Assembly: GCF_024713975.1 (NCBI RefSeq)
Contig: NC_091108.1
Location: 2,476,501 to 2,540,500, forward strand
DNA length: 64,000 nt
Reading direction: 5' to 3'
Source of the DNA: Paralichthys olivaceus
Lineage: Eukaryota; Chordata; Actinopteri; Pleuronectiformes; Paralichthyidae
Shown here: piece after piece, positions 26,118 through 36,650 of the stretch
How positions within the stretch are numbered: position 1 is the first letter of the stretch
How the letters are laid out: each line of letters begins with the position of its first letter
Position numbers and translations under genes: made by a program
Notes under the pieces: model-generated
What the model was told of the DNA's origin: nothing
The model's input: only the letters and a program-made list of their open reading frames with translations
Database searches by the model: none

Positions 26118-28302
26118 CTCCCAGTGATGCACTAAGACTGTACTTTTAAAGATCTATGTAAAGATTCAGTGGAGTAACTGAATCCTGAGCAGATAATGAA
26201 GTCCGACTGTCTGTTCTTCGCTTTGGTATCTGGTCTGTTCATATGAGTTCATGTGAGACCCTCTCTGATGGTTCTCCCTACATTTGGAAAGTACAGACCC
26301 ATCTCCGCTGATCTTGTCTGAAACGTGAATGGATACAGTCGGTATTCGCTCCCGGGTGAAAGGACTCTGGTTTTAATTGGCTTCATTAAATCGGCAGCGA
26401 TGACAACGAGACACCTGGGTGAACTAACTCACTTGGGAAGACAGCCACTCTGGACAGTTTGCTGGTTTGGGTTTTTTGTTTTCTGTCAGAACACAGAGTA
26501 ACTTTATTCAGTTGTGCTTCTGGGTGTGTGTTTAGTTTCATGAGCACCTGTTGGTCAGAGATGTTGGTGCTAGTGCGCCATCTAGTGGCAGTAAATATCT
26601 CCTAAATAACCTGATTCCTTCGACAGTCCCCTTCATTTTCAAGCTGCACTTATTTGCACACACTCATTATCAGTGCAGTTGATTTGTCCGATTCGTTTTT
26701 TCATGAAGATCCATGTTTTATTCATCAATGCCCTATCTTGCAATGTGAAAAGTAATTTCTGGATCGGCCTTCTGATCCGGATCCACACCAAAATCCCTTG
26801 TCCCATTCCACACCCTTGACAAAAGGTAAAAATATCCTCCTTACCAGATACACTGGTACTGTCCAAAGCACCGATGAGGACAATGTCATTATTTGACATA
26901 TTTATGAACTGTTCTAACCTGTGTACTGATATAATGGTGGAAAATGTATTTTCTCACATTCAGGAGTGGACAATACATCTACGGTATAGAAATCAATATC
27001 AGGAGAGAGAACACCGGATCCCTGCATCCCTATTTTATCAGTCCTCCCCGTTCTCAAAGGTATTTCAGTGCCTTGTACATTTAAAGGCGTCGTCCCCTTT
27101 TTCTAACATCCTTATACGTGTTTGACCTTCGAGATACAGACTGTGTATTTAAGACACCTGTCACATGTTCAACTCATTGTTGGCTGACGTAGTGATGATG
27201 TAAGTGCATCAAACGAACGGGAGAGTGACGTGTACCTATGCAATAATATACTGTGTTTTGTGTTTGCCCTCAATTCAAATCTTTCTGTAGAGATTTCTTC
27301 TTCTCTTGATATTAAAGGTTCTGATTTTAATATCACTTACGTGACATCCGTTGTTTTATTACATACACACATCAAAGAGTTCACAATGTCGCTGAAATGT
27401 CTTAAAGTAAACTAAACAATTTCAAATGTTTAAATGTTTAAAATGAATACTGTCTGTTCGAGTGTCGTGGAAATGTAGACGTTCAAACTCAGGACTTTGC
27501 TTCAGCCTTAGAAACAGAAACGGTCTCTAAACACTTCAGTTTACACCAAAGTATTCAGCTTTTAAAAGCACTTGTGTGTGAACGCGGCTCCAGAGGATAA
27601 CAGCGAACATTTAGGATAAAAACATGTAAATGACGACTTTTTCGAGTCAAATTTGAAAATCACGACTTATCACGGCTCATTTTTTTTCATTCAACTATCA
27701 CTTCGAGTGAAAAAATTGTGAACAGATGTCAGGACAACTTGCAGAAGGTTTGGAATTATTGATAAAAGTAAATATTTTTTTTATTTTTAAAGTGAAAAGA
27801 GCTTAATTAAAACCCTGCAGCCGAATACAGTTAGAATTTAGACAAAAATAAGACTTTTTACATTTAGTTTTATGGTTAAAAAGTTCAGGCAAACTAACAC
27901 TGTCTTTCAGTTTCATGGTCTTTTAAATTTTTTTTATTTGTTTGTCTAGAAACTTTTATTTTTTAGGGGTTAACCTCGGAAGTGCCCCGGGGATAATCGT
28001 TGCGCCCTCTGACGCGTCTTTACGGCATTTATGTCCTCACTTCCGGTAACAGTAGCCCGCTCCGGTCTTCGCAACGATCGTTCTCCGTTAGCTGAAGACA
28101 CGCCACGTTAAACACCGACACCGAGCCCGGGGAAGATCCGCAGCCGCAGCTGAAGCTCTGGCTCCGGCCGTCACCTGCTCCGTGTCACCGGGGGGAGGGT
28201 CACCGACCCAGGGGGACCTGGAGTCCGGCGCTTGTCTCACTCGTGTCGGTAGTTTTCGTCGCAAAGTTCCGGCGCCTCCGGTAAGTTGTCCGGTTCGTAA
28301 CG
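26118..28302. other. Zinc-finger gene B 3' UTR and gene C promoter region
   Basis: No coding exon supported. The sequence is AT-rich up to about 27960, then abruptly GC-rich from about 27990 to gene C, as for a CpG-island-like promoter. An acttccgg ETS-type core (reverse orientation) lies at 28039-28046. Confidence 0.5.
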
Positions 28303-28533
28303 ATGCTGAGCAGCGTCGCTCTGCGGGCTCAGGTCGCCTCCATCATCGAAGAACTGTCCAGAGCGGCCGCGGCGGAGATCTCGGAGCTGGTGGAGGACGG
28401 GATGGTTCTGCTGCGGCTGGAGATGTGTCAGCGGGACCAGGAGATCCAGAAGCTGAAGGGCAACATCCAGCTGCTGCACACCGAGCTCCGGGCGACCCGG
28501 GGCCCGGTGACCCGGAGACCTGAGGACGGTGAG

Positions 28534-28616
<83 letters not shown>

Positions 28617-31136
28617 CTCAGGACACATCTTCATTGCAATCAAGGTTTAAAAGACACATTTCATTGGGACATTAAGGACTTTAGGACTTTAGGACATTAG
28701 GACTTTAGGACATCAAGGACTTTAGGACATTAGGACTTTAGGACATTAAGGACTTTAGAACGTTAGGACTTTAGGACATCAATGACTTTAGGACATTAGG
28801 ACTTTAGGACATCAATGACTTTAGGACATTAGGACTTTAGGACATTAAGGACATTAAGGACATTAAGGACTTTAGGACATTAAGGACACTAGGACATTAG
28901 GACTTTAGGACATTAGGACTTTAGGACTTTAGGACATTAAGGACTTTAGGACTTTAGGACTGTATCTTTGTGTTTCCACAGGTGGTCAGAGCTCCGCTGG
29001 GGACGAGAGGATCTTTCGTGAAAATGTCCACGCTGACCGAGACGACAGCTGCGTGTCCAAACCTGAAGTCAAGGACAAACCTGACTCTATGGAGCCGGGA
29101 GGTGAAGAGGGCAGAGGTCACGCCGAGCAGCTGGGGGAAGAGTTGACTCTGTACGAGGGGAACAGCGGACGGTGGAGATCCAAAGCCGAGAGGGAGACAG
29201 AACGTGACACCTCAGGTTATTTAAACGTGCGGCCCAACTCCCTGCCATGTCTCCCGGAATCCTCCCTGGACGCTGGACTGGCCTTCGGTCAGTATCGTGG
29301 CGCTTACAACACGGCACGGAGGAGGACGGCGAGGAGGCTGAAGTTTAAGATGGGCTTCATCTGCCCGTACTGCGGCAAATGTTTTGAGCGTTCCGGGCAC
29401 CTGGAGAGACACAAGAGGATTCACACCGGGGAGAAACCGTATCGCTGCGAGGTCTGCGGGCGACGCTTCAATCAGAAATGCAGCCTGAAGGAGCACATGA
29501 AGATTCACAGAAGATGTAAGTTTGACAAAGACAAACTTTACTTTCTAGAAAGTTGTGCTGCATTAAATGTACATTATACGTTATAATTGACGACAGGTAT
29601 TCCGCCCACAGCAGTGGAGGCCCGGGTGGTCGAGGAGAACCAGATTCCTGAGGTGAATCCATGTGCCGATCCTCATCTCCCAGAGGAAAAGATCCGCACG
29701 AGCGCTGACGATGTTCCGCCCGAGGACGAGGACGTTCTCCCTCCACCTCTACGAGTCAAATCTGAGCCGGCAGAGGAGGAAATAACACAACCGCTGTTTC
29801 AGAGAGGGGGTGAGCCGCCAAGGGAAGGAGGGGACGACCTCGGAGGGAATTTCACAGCGTTTGAGAGAGACAGCCAGCGGTGGAGGTCGAGACTACAAGG
29901 ACACAACGACACAGAGATGAGCGGGATGGAATATCTCAGCAGCTCGGCACAGAATATGACGTCCTACCCCGGGATCGCTCAGTTACTCCCGGGACCGGTC
30001 GAAGCTTCTTGTAGCTCCTTCCCGTTTCCAGGGAAACCATACGGGGAGCTGAAAAACAGCACGATCTCCCAAACGCCCTACGCATCGTCAGACGTGCTTC
30101 TCGCGTCCGGCGAAGCGGCCTCGCCCGGTGTGTCGGAGGCAGCGCTGAATCACCAGCTGCAGAGGAGGAACGCGTCTTTCCAGGTGATCAAACCGAAGAA
30201 AAGCTTCGCCTGCTCGTACTGCGGCAAGATCTTTAAGCGCTCCGGTCACCTACAGACACATTTACGAATTCATACCGGGGAGAAACCGTACGGCTGCCAC
30301 GTCTGTGGGAGGTGCTTCACTCAAAAAAGTAGCCTGAAGGTCCACATGAAGACGCACAGAAATGGTAAGAGACAAAAGTTATTCCTGTAGAAAAGCACGT
30401 GAAGTTACTTTGCTCATTTTAAATCTGTTGTGTTTTTCCTGAAGGGGAGAACCCAGATTTGCTGGAGGCTCATCAGCTGATGTTTACGATGCCTGACAAC
30501 CACTCGCTGGAGAACGCGCCGGAGCCGAAGCCCGAACTGGTGGCGTTTGAGGAGCAGTTAGCGGGCAGGGAGGCGCTGGGCGAACACATGGTGATGGTGA
30601 AGGTGGAGTCGAACGAGGAGGATTTTCAGGCTCTGAGTCAGGTGAGGCCCGATTGTGGCACAGGAGCGCTGGACCACAGTGAGCTGTGGACCTCTGGGAC
30701 GGAGAAGACCTGCGAAGCCATGGTACAAACCGTCTGCGTACTTTCACGTGACATCAAGTATGAACTCGGCCTCGCCGATGAGCAGCAGGGATACACGAGT
30801 GCGTCACCGATCAAGGATATTCCTTTTCTGAATGACAAAGAAAATGAAGACATGGTGCGCGGTGACTACGCAGCGATGGGAATTCACTCCAGGAGCTCGG
30901 ATGTGACTCTGGCGCCTGAGCTGCAGGTTCGAGAGCCGAACGATTACGGCTCAGCGAGCGACAGGACTGGGGAGGGAACCGGGTTTGAATTAGATATGAC
31001 GTCGCTAGGCAACCTGGAGGACGGCTGTGGCAGCGATGGCGCCAGACAAAACTGCTTTATATGCTCGAGCTGCGGGCAGAGCTTTGATAGTTTCATCTTG
31101 TTTCAGCAGCACCGGTGTAAAAACATCAGTGATTAA
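28303..31136 (+). CDS. C2H2 zinc-finger protein C with duplicated finger exons
   Basis: Paralogue of genes A, B and D. Coding exons: 28303-28528, 28982-29515, 29597-30364, 30445-31136. All introns are phase 1 and the model gives 739 aa. Exon 1 is the N-terminal module ([44 protein letters not shown]). Exons 2 and 3 are copies of one unit: acidic linker, an RWRS motif, then two C2H2 fingers ([15 protein letters not shown] / [25 protein letters not shown] / [10 protein letters not shown]). Exon 4 has psi-K-x-E motifs MVKVE and DIKYE and ends in one degenerate finger ([10 protein letters not shown]) that lacks the final His. Exon 3 also has RVKSE. Reading through the exon 2 or exon 3 donor reaches a stop within 25 codons, so shorter two- or four-finger isoforms are possible. 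It could also be transcribed as alternative forms using only some of the units. Confidence 0.85.
28537..28612. repeat. AC microsatellite
   Basis: About 38 AC units starting eight bases after the exon 1 donor of zinc-finger gene C. Confidence 0.95.
28658..28962. repeat. 'ttaggac' minisatellite
   Basis: About 300 bp of variants of an 8-9 base unit (ttaggacat, ttaggactt, ttaaggac) in tandem. They occupy most of intron 1 of gene C. Confidence 0.95.
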
Positions 31137-33396
31137 AAAAACGTTCACGGACGAGTTCAGGGTCGGACATAAGAAAAAAAGAAAAGAGGAATAATCGAAA
31201 TGCAGAGAACAAAGTTGAACCAAATAGAAGGAAGATATTTACTTTTGCAAAGGAGGTCATTGTTTCATTTCTGATTGTTCGTTAGCGGTATTACGTAAAA
31301 ACTACTCAGTTGACTTATTTGAAACTTGGTGGGAAAATGCGATTTTTGGCCAAGGAAGGAATTTTGAACTGGATTTGATTAAAGGAGCAGCTCCGAGATT
31401 TTGTTTTTCATTTTAACGTTGCAAGATTTACACTTTTTTTTAAAAAACATGGATTTTATCGAAAAAAACTTTTAAAAAATTTTTTAGAGTTCGATTTCGT
31501 TCAACTTTACTCTCGACATTTGAACTTACGTGCATTGTTAACAAAACCTCCCTCTTCTAATTTTTTCTTACGCCCGGACCTAATACTCCAAATCTGAAGA
31601 CCCAATTATTTTTGTATTTGCTGCTGAGAAGTGCAGTCGTTTCTTCTTCTGCAGTAAAGACACAAAACGTTTCCTGCTACTTTGACCGTCTCCACCACGC
31701 ATTAAAAATAATCAGTGTTGACAGGAGCAGTGAACTCAGTCATCTTTCTGGGTTCTTGCTGTTTCATAGAACACTTTGATGATGTTTATTACTGAACACT
31801 GTTCAGGTGAAGAACCGTCGACCTCATGCAGAACCAGTGGTTTTGTTTTTTTCTGTTATTTGTTTGGGATATTTCTTTTAAATCTGTAAAAATAATGAGA
31901 GGATAATTGAAGCTGATTTTTTTTACTTTTTCTTAAATAATTGATAAAGAAGTCAAGGACATGGCTGAATAAAAAATGTTTACTTTGGGTTGAGTGAAAA
32001 ATGAAAAACAAAATCCTTCTTTGCGGAACACTATCTAGTATTTTGTGGCTGAATTAATACAAATCTAATTATAATCACTGATCTACTTTATAATTAGATT
32101 TTTTTTTTTTTTAGTTTGTTACGTGTTTTGAAAAACAAACTACAGTTTTCTGTTTTATAAAATATGTGTGAGGACATGTGTCCGAAATATTCACGGGTAC
32201 TGAATCAGCAATATTTTTAAAAATCAAGCTGAACAAATGCTGCTCTCAAGACCAAAATACTGTATCTGTGCCTTCATACATACAGGGAGTAAAACCCCTG
32301 CAGTGTTATTGACTTTCTGTTGTTACCTTTCACAGTCATTTTTTTTTTAACCTTCATTTAATGTATATTAATTCTTGTTTTCTTTGATTTGCTGGACACA
32401 AGATCTGGTAACTTGATTCCACGGGTATCGCACAATGTTTTCAAATAAATTCAAAACCAACTTCATGGACTTGTTGAGTCTGGCTCTGCTTACATCGGCT
32501 CCATCGAGGATGATTCCGTCGGCATCTGTCCGTTGCTCTGTTGTCGTCGAGATTCCACAAACCGCTTTCAATGAAATGTCGTGGAAGGGTGGAGGCGGGG
32601 CACGACCACAACATTTAATTTTGTGGCTTCTCTCACATCTTCTAGTTTCCAATTGATGGAAAAGGAATAAAACCTCATGCAGACCTTTAAAATACAGTTT
32701 CAACCAACCACTGAAATACCAACTGGTTCGTTAGCAGCTGACGATTTGAATCAAATATTCATTATTTTCATTAGAGATCAACACACTCAAAAATGACTTT
32801 AGGTGTCATCTTCAGAAATCTTGTGGTGTGTATTAAGTTTCACCTATGACAAATACTTCTATAATAAATAAGTATATATGTAATATATGCAAACATCACA
32901 ATACAACTGAGAACAGAACATAAGTACACAAAAAGTATGCAAAAAACAGAACATGTAAGTATGCAACATATTCTGTACACAACACATAGTACACAGTACT
33001 ACATAGTATGCAGTACTACATAGTATGCAGTCATAACTCAGCAATCAACAGATTTGATCCCTTTTTAAAACTCTCGATCAGGTCAGTAAATTAAATCACC
33101 TGCACTTGAACATCTCTCCTCGATTTTATGTAATCTCCCTGCGCGTCTCCTCCTGTACTTACGGTAGATCCCTCCGCCACACGGAAGAGAGCTTCGCTTC
33201 AGCCTCAAACACAGATGTCAGTTTTTTATTTTTTCTAGTGCGTCGCTTCTCTTCGCAGTTTAAACCAAGTCTCAACGCGGAAGCAGCTTTTGTTTGTGAT
33301 TTTTTTTTTTTTTACTGCACCCCCACCTCCCTCACCTCCCTCCCTCCCTCCTCCTCCTCCTCCTCCTCCCTCCTTGCACACATTTCCTGTTTATGA
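31137..33396. other. Zinc-finger gene C 3' UTR and spacer before gene D
   Basis: No coding exon. AATAAA at 31968-31973 may end gene C (3' UTR about 840 bp). The sequence is strongly AT-rich with several T and A runs, then has a CCT-rich run at 33325-33374 just before gene D. Confidence 0.5.
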
Positions 33397-34403
33397 ATGA
33401 ACATGGCGACGTGCATCTCCTTCCAGACGCAGCTGTCCTCTGTAATGGAGGAGCTGCTGAAGGCGGCGGTGGCGGACATCTCCAAACTGGTCGATGACAA
33501 ATGCGCGTTCCTGCACGTGGAGATCTCCAGGAAGCAGAGCGAGATCGAGATGCTGAAGAGGAAGCTGCAGACGATGGAGAAGAAGAACACGCAGCTGCAG
33601 CGCGGCTTCGGTGAGAGGCTCCAGTGACTGTGATCGAACCCCCCCCCCCCAATCCATTCATGTTGTGTTGTTGTTGTTGTTGTTGTGCAACGAGACAACA
33701 ACAACAACAACAACACGTCCCATCATGGTGGAGAGCAGCTGATGTTGCGTTCACGTGCTCTGTGAGGATTGTTGCATTTCCTCTTTTTGAACAACATCAG
33801 ATTTCACTTTCTTACATTTCGTTTTTTTTTCTCCTCTCAGAAAACTACATGGACCGAGGAACTGACGTCGCCTCCAACTGTCGTCATCCCTCAGGAGACA
33901 TGAAGGTTCGTAACTTCCAAGATTCAGTTCACGCCGATAATATTACGAAGCTGCAGCTGAATCAAGGTAAAGCAGGAAACCGCCTCAGGGGCCCCCCAGA
34001 CCTCAGGGGCCCCCCAGACCTCAGGGGCCCGACACCCTCAGGGGCCCGACACCCTCAGGTTCAGTGGTTGAGCCTTTCCAGTCCTGTTGACCGCTCATAG
34101 CACTTAACAGGTTATTTCCATTCACACACACATTCATACTGAGCATCTGTGGGTCCGTGAGGAGCAATTTGATGTCTTGACTCATCGGCAGACCGGGATC
34201 GAACCGCCGACCCTCTGGTTAGAGCCGCCCCCATTGGTTATTGGTTCACGTTGACACACAGACAGATTAACGTTATGATCCACATCAGTAGGAATTTAGC
34301 TTTGGCTTCTTTAAAACATCAAAGTACATACATGTGAATAGATAGATAGATAATTAGAAATATATAGAAAGACAGATAATTGGATAGATAAATAGAAAGA
34401 CAT

Positions 34404-34437
<34 letters not shown>

Positions 34438-36650
34438 GGATAGACAGATAGATATATAAATAGATAGATGGATAAATATATAAATAGAAAGATGGATAGA
34501 TATATAAATAGACAGAGATAGATTTGATTTGACTGTTTATGGTTGTAGACGACTCAGGATCAGCAGATTGGGTCAAAGTATGTTCTTCTTTATTAGATGG
34601 ACATAAAGTGGACACGTCCTCAGACGCAGGATTTAAAACAGCTCAGCAAAGAAAACTAATGTTTTTTTTGCTCCCTGAAGATTTGTTGTTGTCATCCTGC
34701 CAGAAATGTGATCGTCAGAGACCCTGGTGTTGTAAAATACAGTCCAGCTCTCATTTGTCTGTGGGTCCTGACTCATCAACCGACATCTGGGTCGAGGATC
34801 TGCAAACCTGAATTCCAGTAACTTTCCCGTCAACAAAGCACAGAGAGAGAAGTAGGACCGGTGCTTAAATCACTTTTGCTGCGGGGCCTCTGGTCAGGTT
34901 AATCTGACCTCGTTCTGAATCCTGGTTTTTTTTTTTTTTTAAACCTTCTGGAATTTCCCTGGAACCTGAGAGAAGCCATCAGGTCTGACACACTTTGTAA
35001 TGCGCTCCTTGTTTTTATATTAACACTGGATCTGAAGACTCTTTCGCCCCTTTTTCCACCAGGGAAGAGTTCAGGGCCTAATCTGGTACCAGATCTGCGT
35101 TTCCACGACCGAAGAAACTGGCTCTCGCGAGTTAAACCAGCTCCGAAGCAGCAGTAGCACTTTGGTGGAACAGGGTTTTCTTTGTGATGTTAGTTTTGGT
35201 CCCTTGAAGAGGAGAATCCACAGAGAAGGGTCAGGGTGTTCTAGTGTCTTTCACCTCACCGACCCTCGTTAGTCTCCTTTCCAGCAACACGATATAAAGT
35301 TGTTGACTAGCCGGTGAACGTAGTGGAGAATTAAACTGCTGACGAGACAGATATTTATTGTACTGTACCACACATGCATGTTTAATCCAACATCTTGATT
35401 TAGTTTCCAGAGATGGACGATGCCGCTGTTTCCTTCACGATTAAAGAAGAGAGTCCAGATGAGCCGCTGTGGATCAGTGACACCGCTGGACCCATCGGTG
35501 AGATTTTATTCATTTGAAAAAAAAAAAAGTATTTTCCTTCTTTTCGTTCAAGATATCAAATGAATTCCCTCCACCCCTGCTTCCTGCAGCTGGTTCTGTG
35601 CAGTACCCTAACCCAGGTATCGTGGTGGAGAGCCAGCAGCTGGAAGAGGGCCGTCACTTATCCCATCCAGAGGTCTCCAGGCTAAAAACGTCAGAGTTCA
35701 GTGACTTGTACAACTCTGGTCATCACGCGGGACAGATCAGCGGCCTCCACTTCACCGTCAAGACGGAGAAGGAGGAGGAGCAATCTGGATTCAGTCAGGA
35801 CGGATGTCAGCACGGCGCCGGGAAGCAGAATCAACTCGCCGCTGACTTTTCCATCGACGAACGAGATAATCAGCTCTGGTCGTCCATAATCGAAGGTAAC
35901 GACATCGACGCCGGTTTTCCTGACTTTTCAAGTATGGTGGAGGAGTACTCCAACACGTTCCCGGAGCACTCGGATGCTAATGTGGTTTCGAACGCCAGCA
36001 AGTCGACCGGTGTCCAGCAGTCGTCCTCTCAGAGGCCGTGCAACGGGATCTACAGCGGTGAGTACCAGAAGGACGTCCCGCAGTCGTCCGGTTTTCAGAA
36101 CAGAGCTCAGGGCGCGCTCCCGCAGGGGGAGAGGCCGAAGGAGCAAATGTACTCGCAGAGAAACGCGTCGCATGTTTCACACCTGAGGCAGCCCGATGAG
36201 CACCCAGAGAGGGACGCCACATCTGGGGACAGACCGGCCGTGACTCACTCCCACAACACGTTCACACCCAGCAGCTACCACAACCCCCACAAGCCTTTTT
36301 CTGCCGCGGGGCGGGGCTACGTTTGCTTGCAGTGCGGCAAGACGTTCGGCCGCCTGCACCAGTTCAAGCTGCACCAGCAGAGCCACAAGAGGAAGCGGGC
36401 GTTCTGGTGCACGGTGTGCGGGAAGAGCTTCCAGTGCTCGTCCCACCTCAGCATACACCACCGGACGCACACGGGCGAGAAGCCGTACGGTTGCGGGCAG
36501 TGCGGGAAGAGGTTCACGCAGCAGAGCAGCCTGAGGGTCCACCAGCGCACTCACAGCGGCGAGCGGCCCTACAGCTGCTCGCAGTGCGGGAAGACCTTCA
36601 TCCTGATGCACCATTTGAAACGGCACAGAATTATTCACACGTACAGCTGA
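33397..36650 (+). CDS. C2H2 zinc-finger protein D (four fingers, helical N-terminal module)
   Basis: Paralogue of genes A-C. Coding exons: 33397-33610, 33841-33966, 35411-35497, 35590-36650, all split in phase 1, giving 495 aa. The ATG at 33403 (MATCISFQTQL) is an equally plausible start. The exon 1 module reads FQTQLSSVMEELLKAAVADI, then KLVDDKCAFLHVEISR and EIEMLKRKLQ. Exons 2 and 3 are short. Exon 3 carries FTIKEESPDE and exon 4 carries FTVKTEKEEE, both psi-K-x-E motifs. An NQLWSSIIEG motif resembles DQLWLSGL of gene A. Four fingers fill residues 386-495 (YVCLQCGKTF, FWCTVCGKSF, YGCGQCGKRF, YSCSQCGKTF). The linker after finger 1 is basic (HKRKRA) instead of TGEKP. AATAAA at 36900-36905 is a likely poly(A) signal. 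Confidence 0.87.
33665..33716. repeat. Perfect 22-bp TTG/CAA inverted repeat
   Basis: The left arm (33665-33686) is six ttg units with a gtg start. The right arm (33695-33716) is its exact reverse complement, and the loop is 8 bases. It lies 54 bp inside intron 1 of zinc-finger gene D, in the direction of transcription. Confidence 0.93.
33985..34062. repeat. GC-rich 'cctcaggggcccc' short tandem repeat
   Basis: About five copies of a 16-19 base unit (cctcaggggcc plus a spacer), just inside intron 2 of gene D. Confidence 0.85.
34111..34233. mobile_element. Fragment of a teleost interspersed element
   Basis: Contains the phrase 'gggatcgaaccgccgaccct' followed by 'ctggtt', close to the 'cttgaaccggccaccct' block at about 57730. 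This phrase recurs in fish interspersed repeats and resembles a degraded tRNA B box. The class is uncertain. Confidence 0.5.
34336..34520. repeat. GATA tetranucleotide microsatellite
   Basis: About 185 bp of (GATA)n with ATAA and GACA interruptions, in intron 2 of zinc-finger gene D. Confidence 0.95.

Noticed and set aside
28658-28962. Possible interstitial telomere array because of the TTAGG core
   Set aside because: The unit is 8-9 bases with constant 'ac' and does not match the vertebrate TTAGGG repeat; it is an ordinary minisatellite.
28658-28962. Possible CRISPR-like array
   Set aside because: There are no unique spacers and the setting is a vertebrate intron.
34170-34233. Possible tRNA gene because of a 'gggatcgaacc' B-box-like motif
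   Set aside because: No cloverleaf or A box could be found; it is better explained as an interspersed-repeat fragment.
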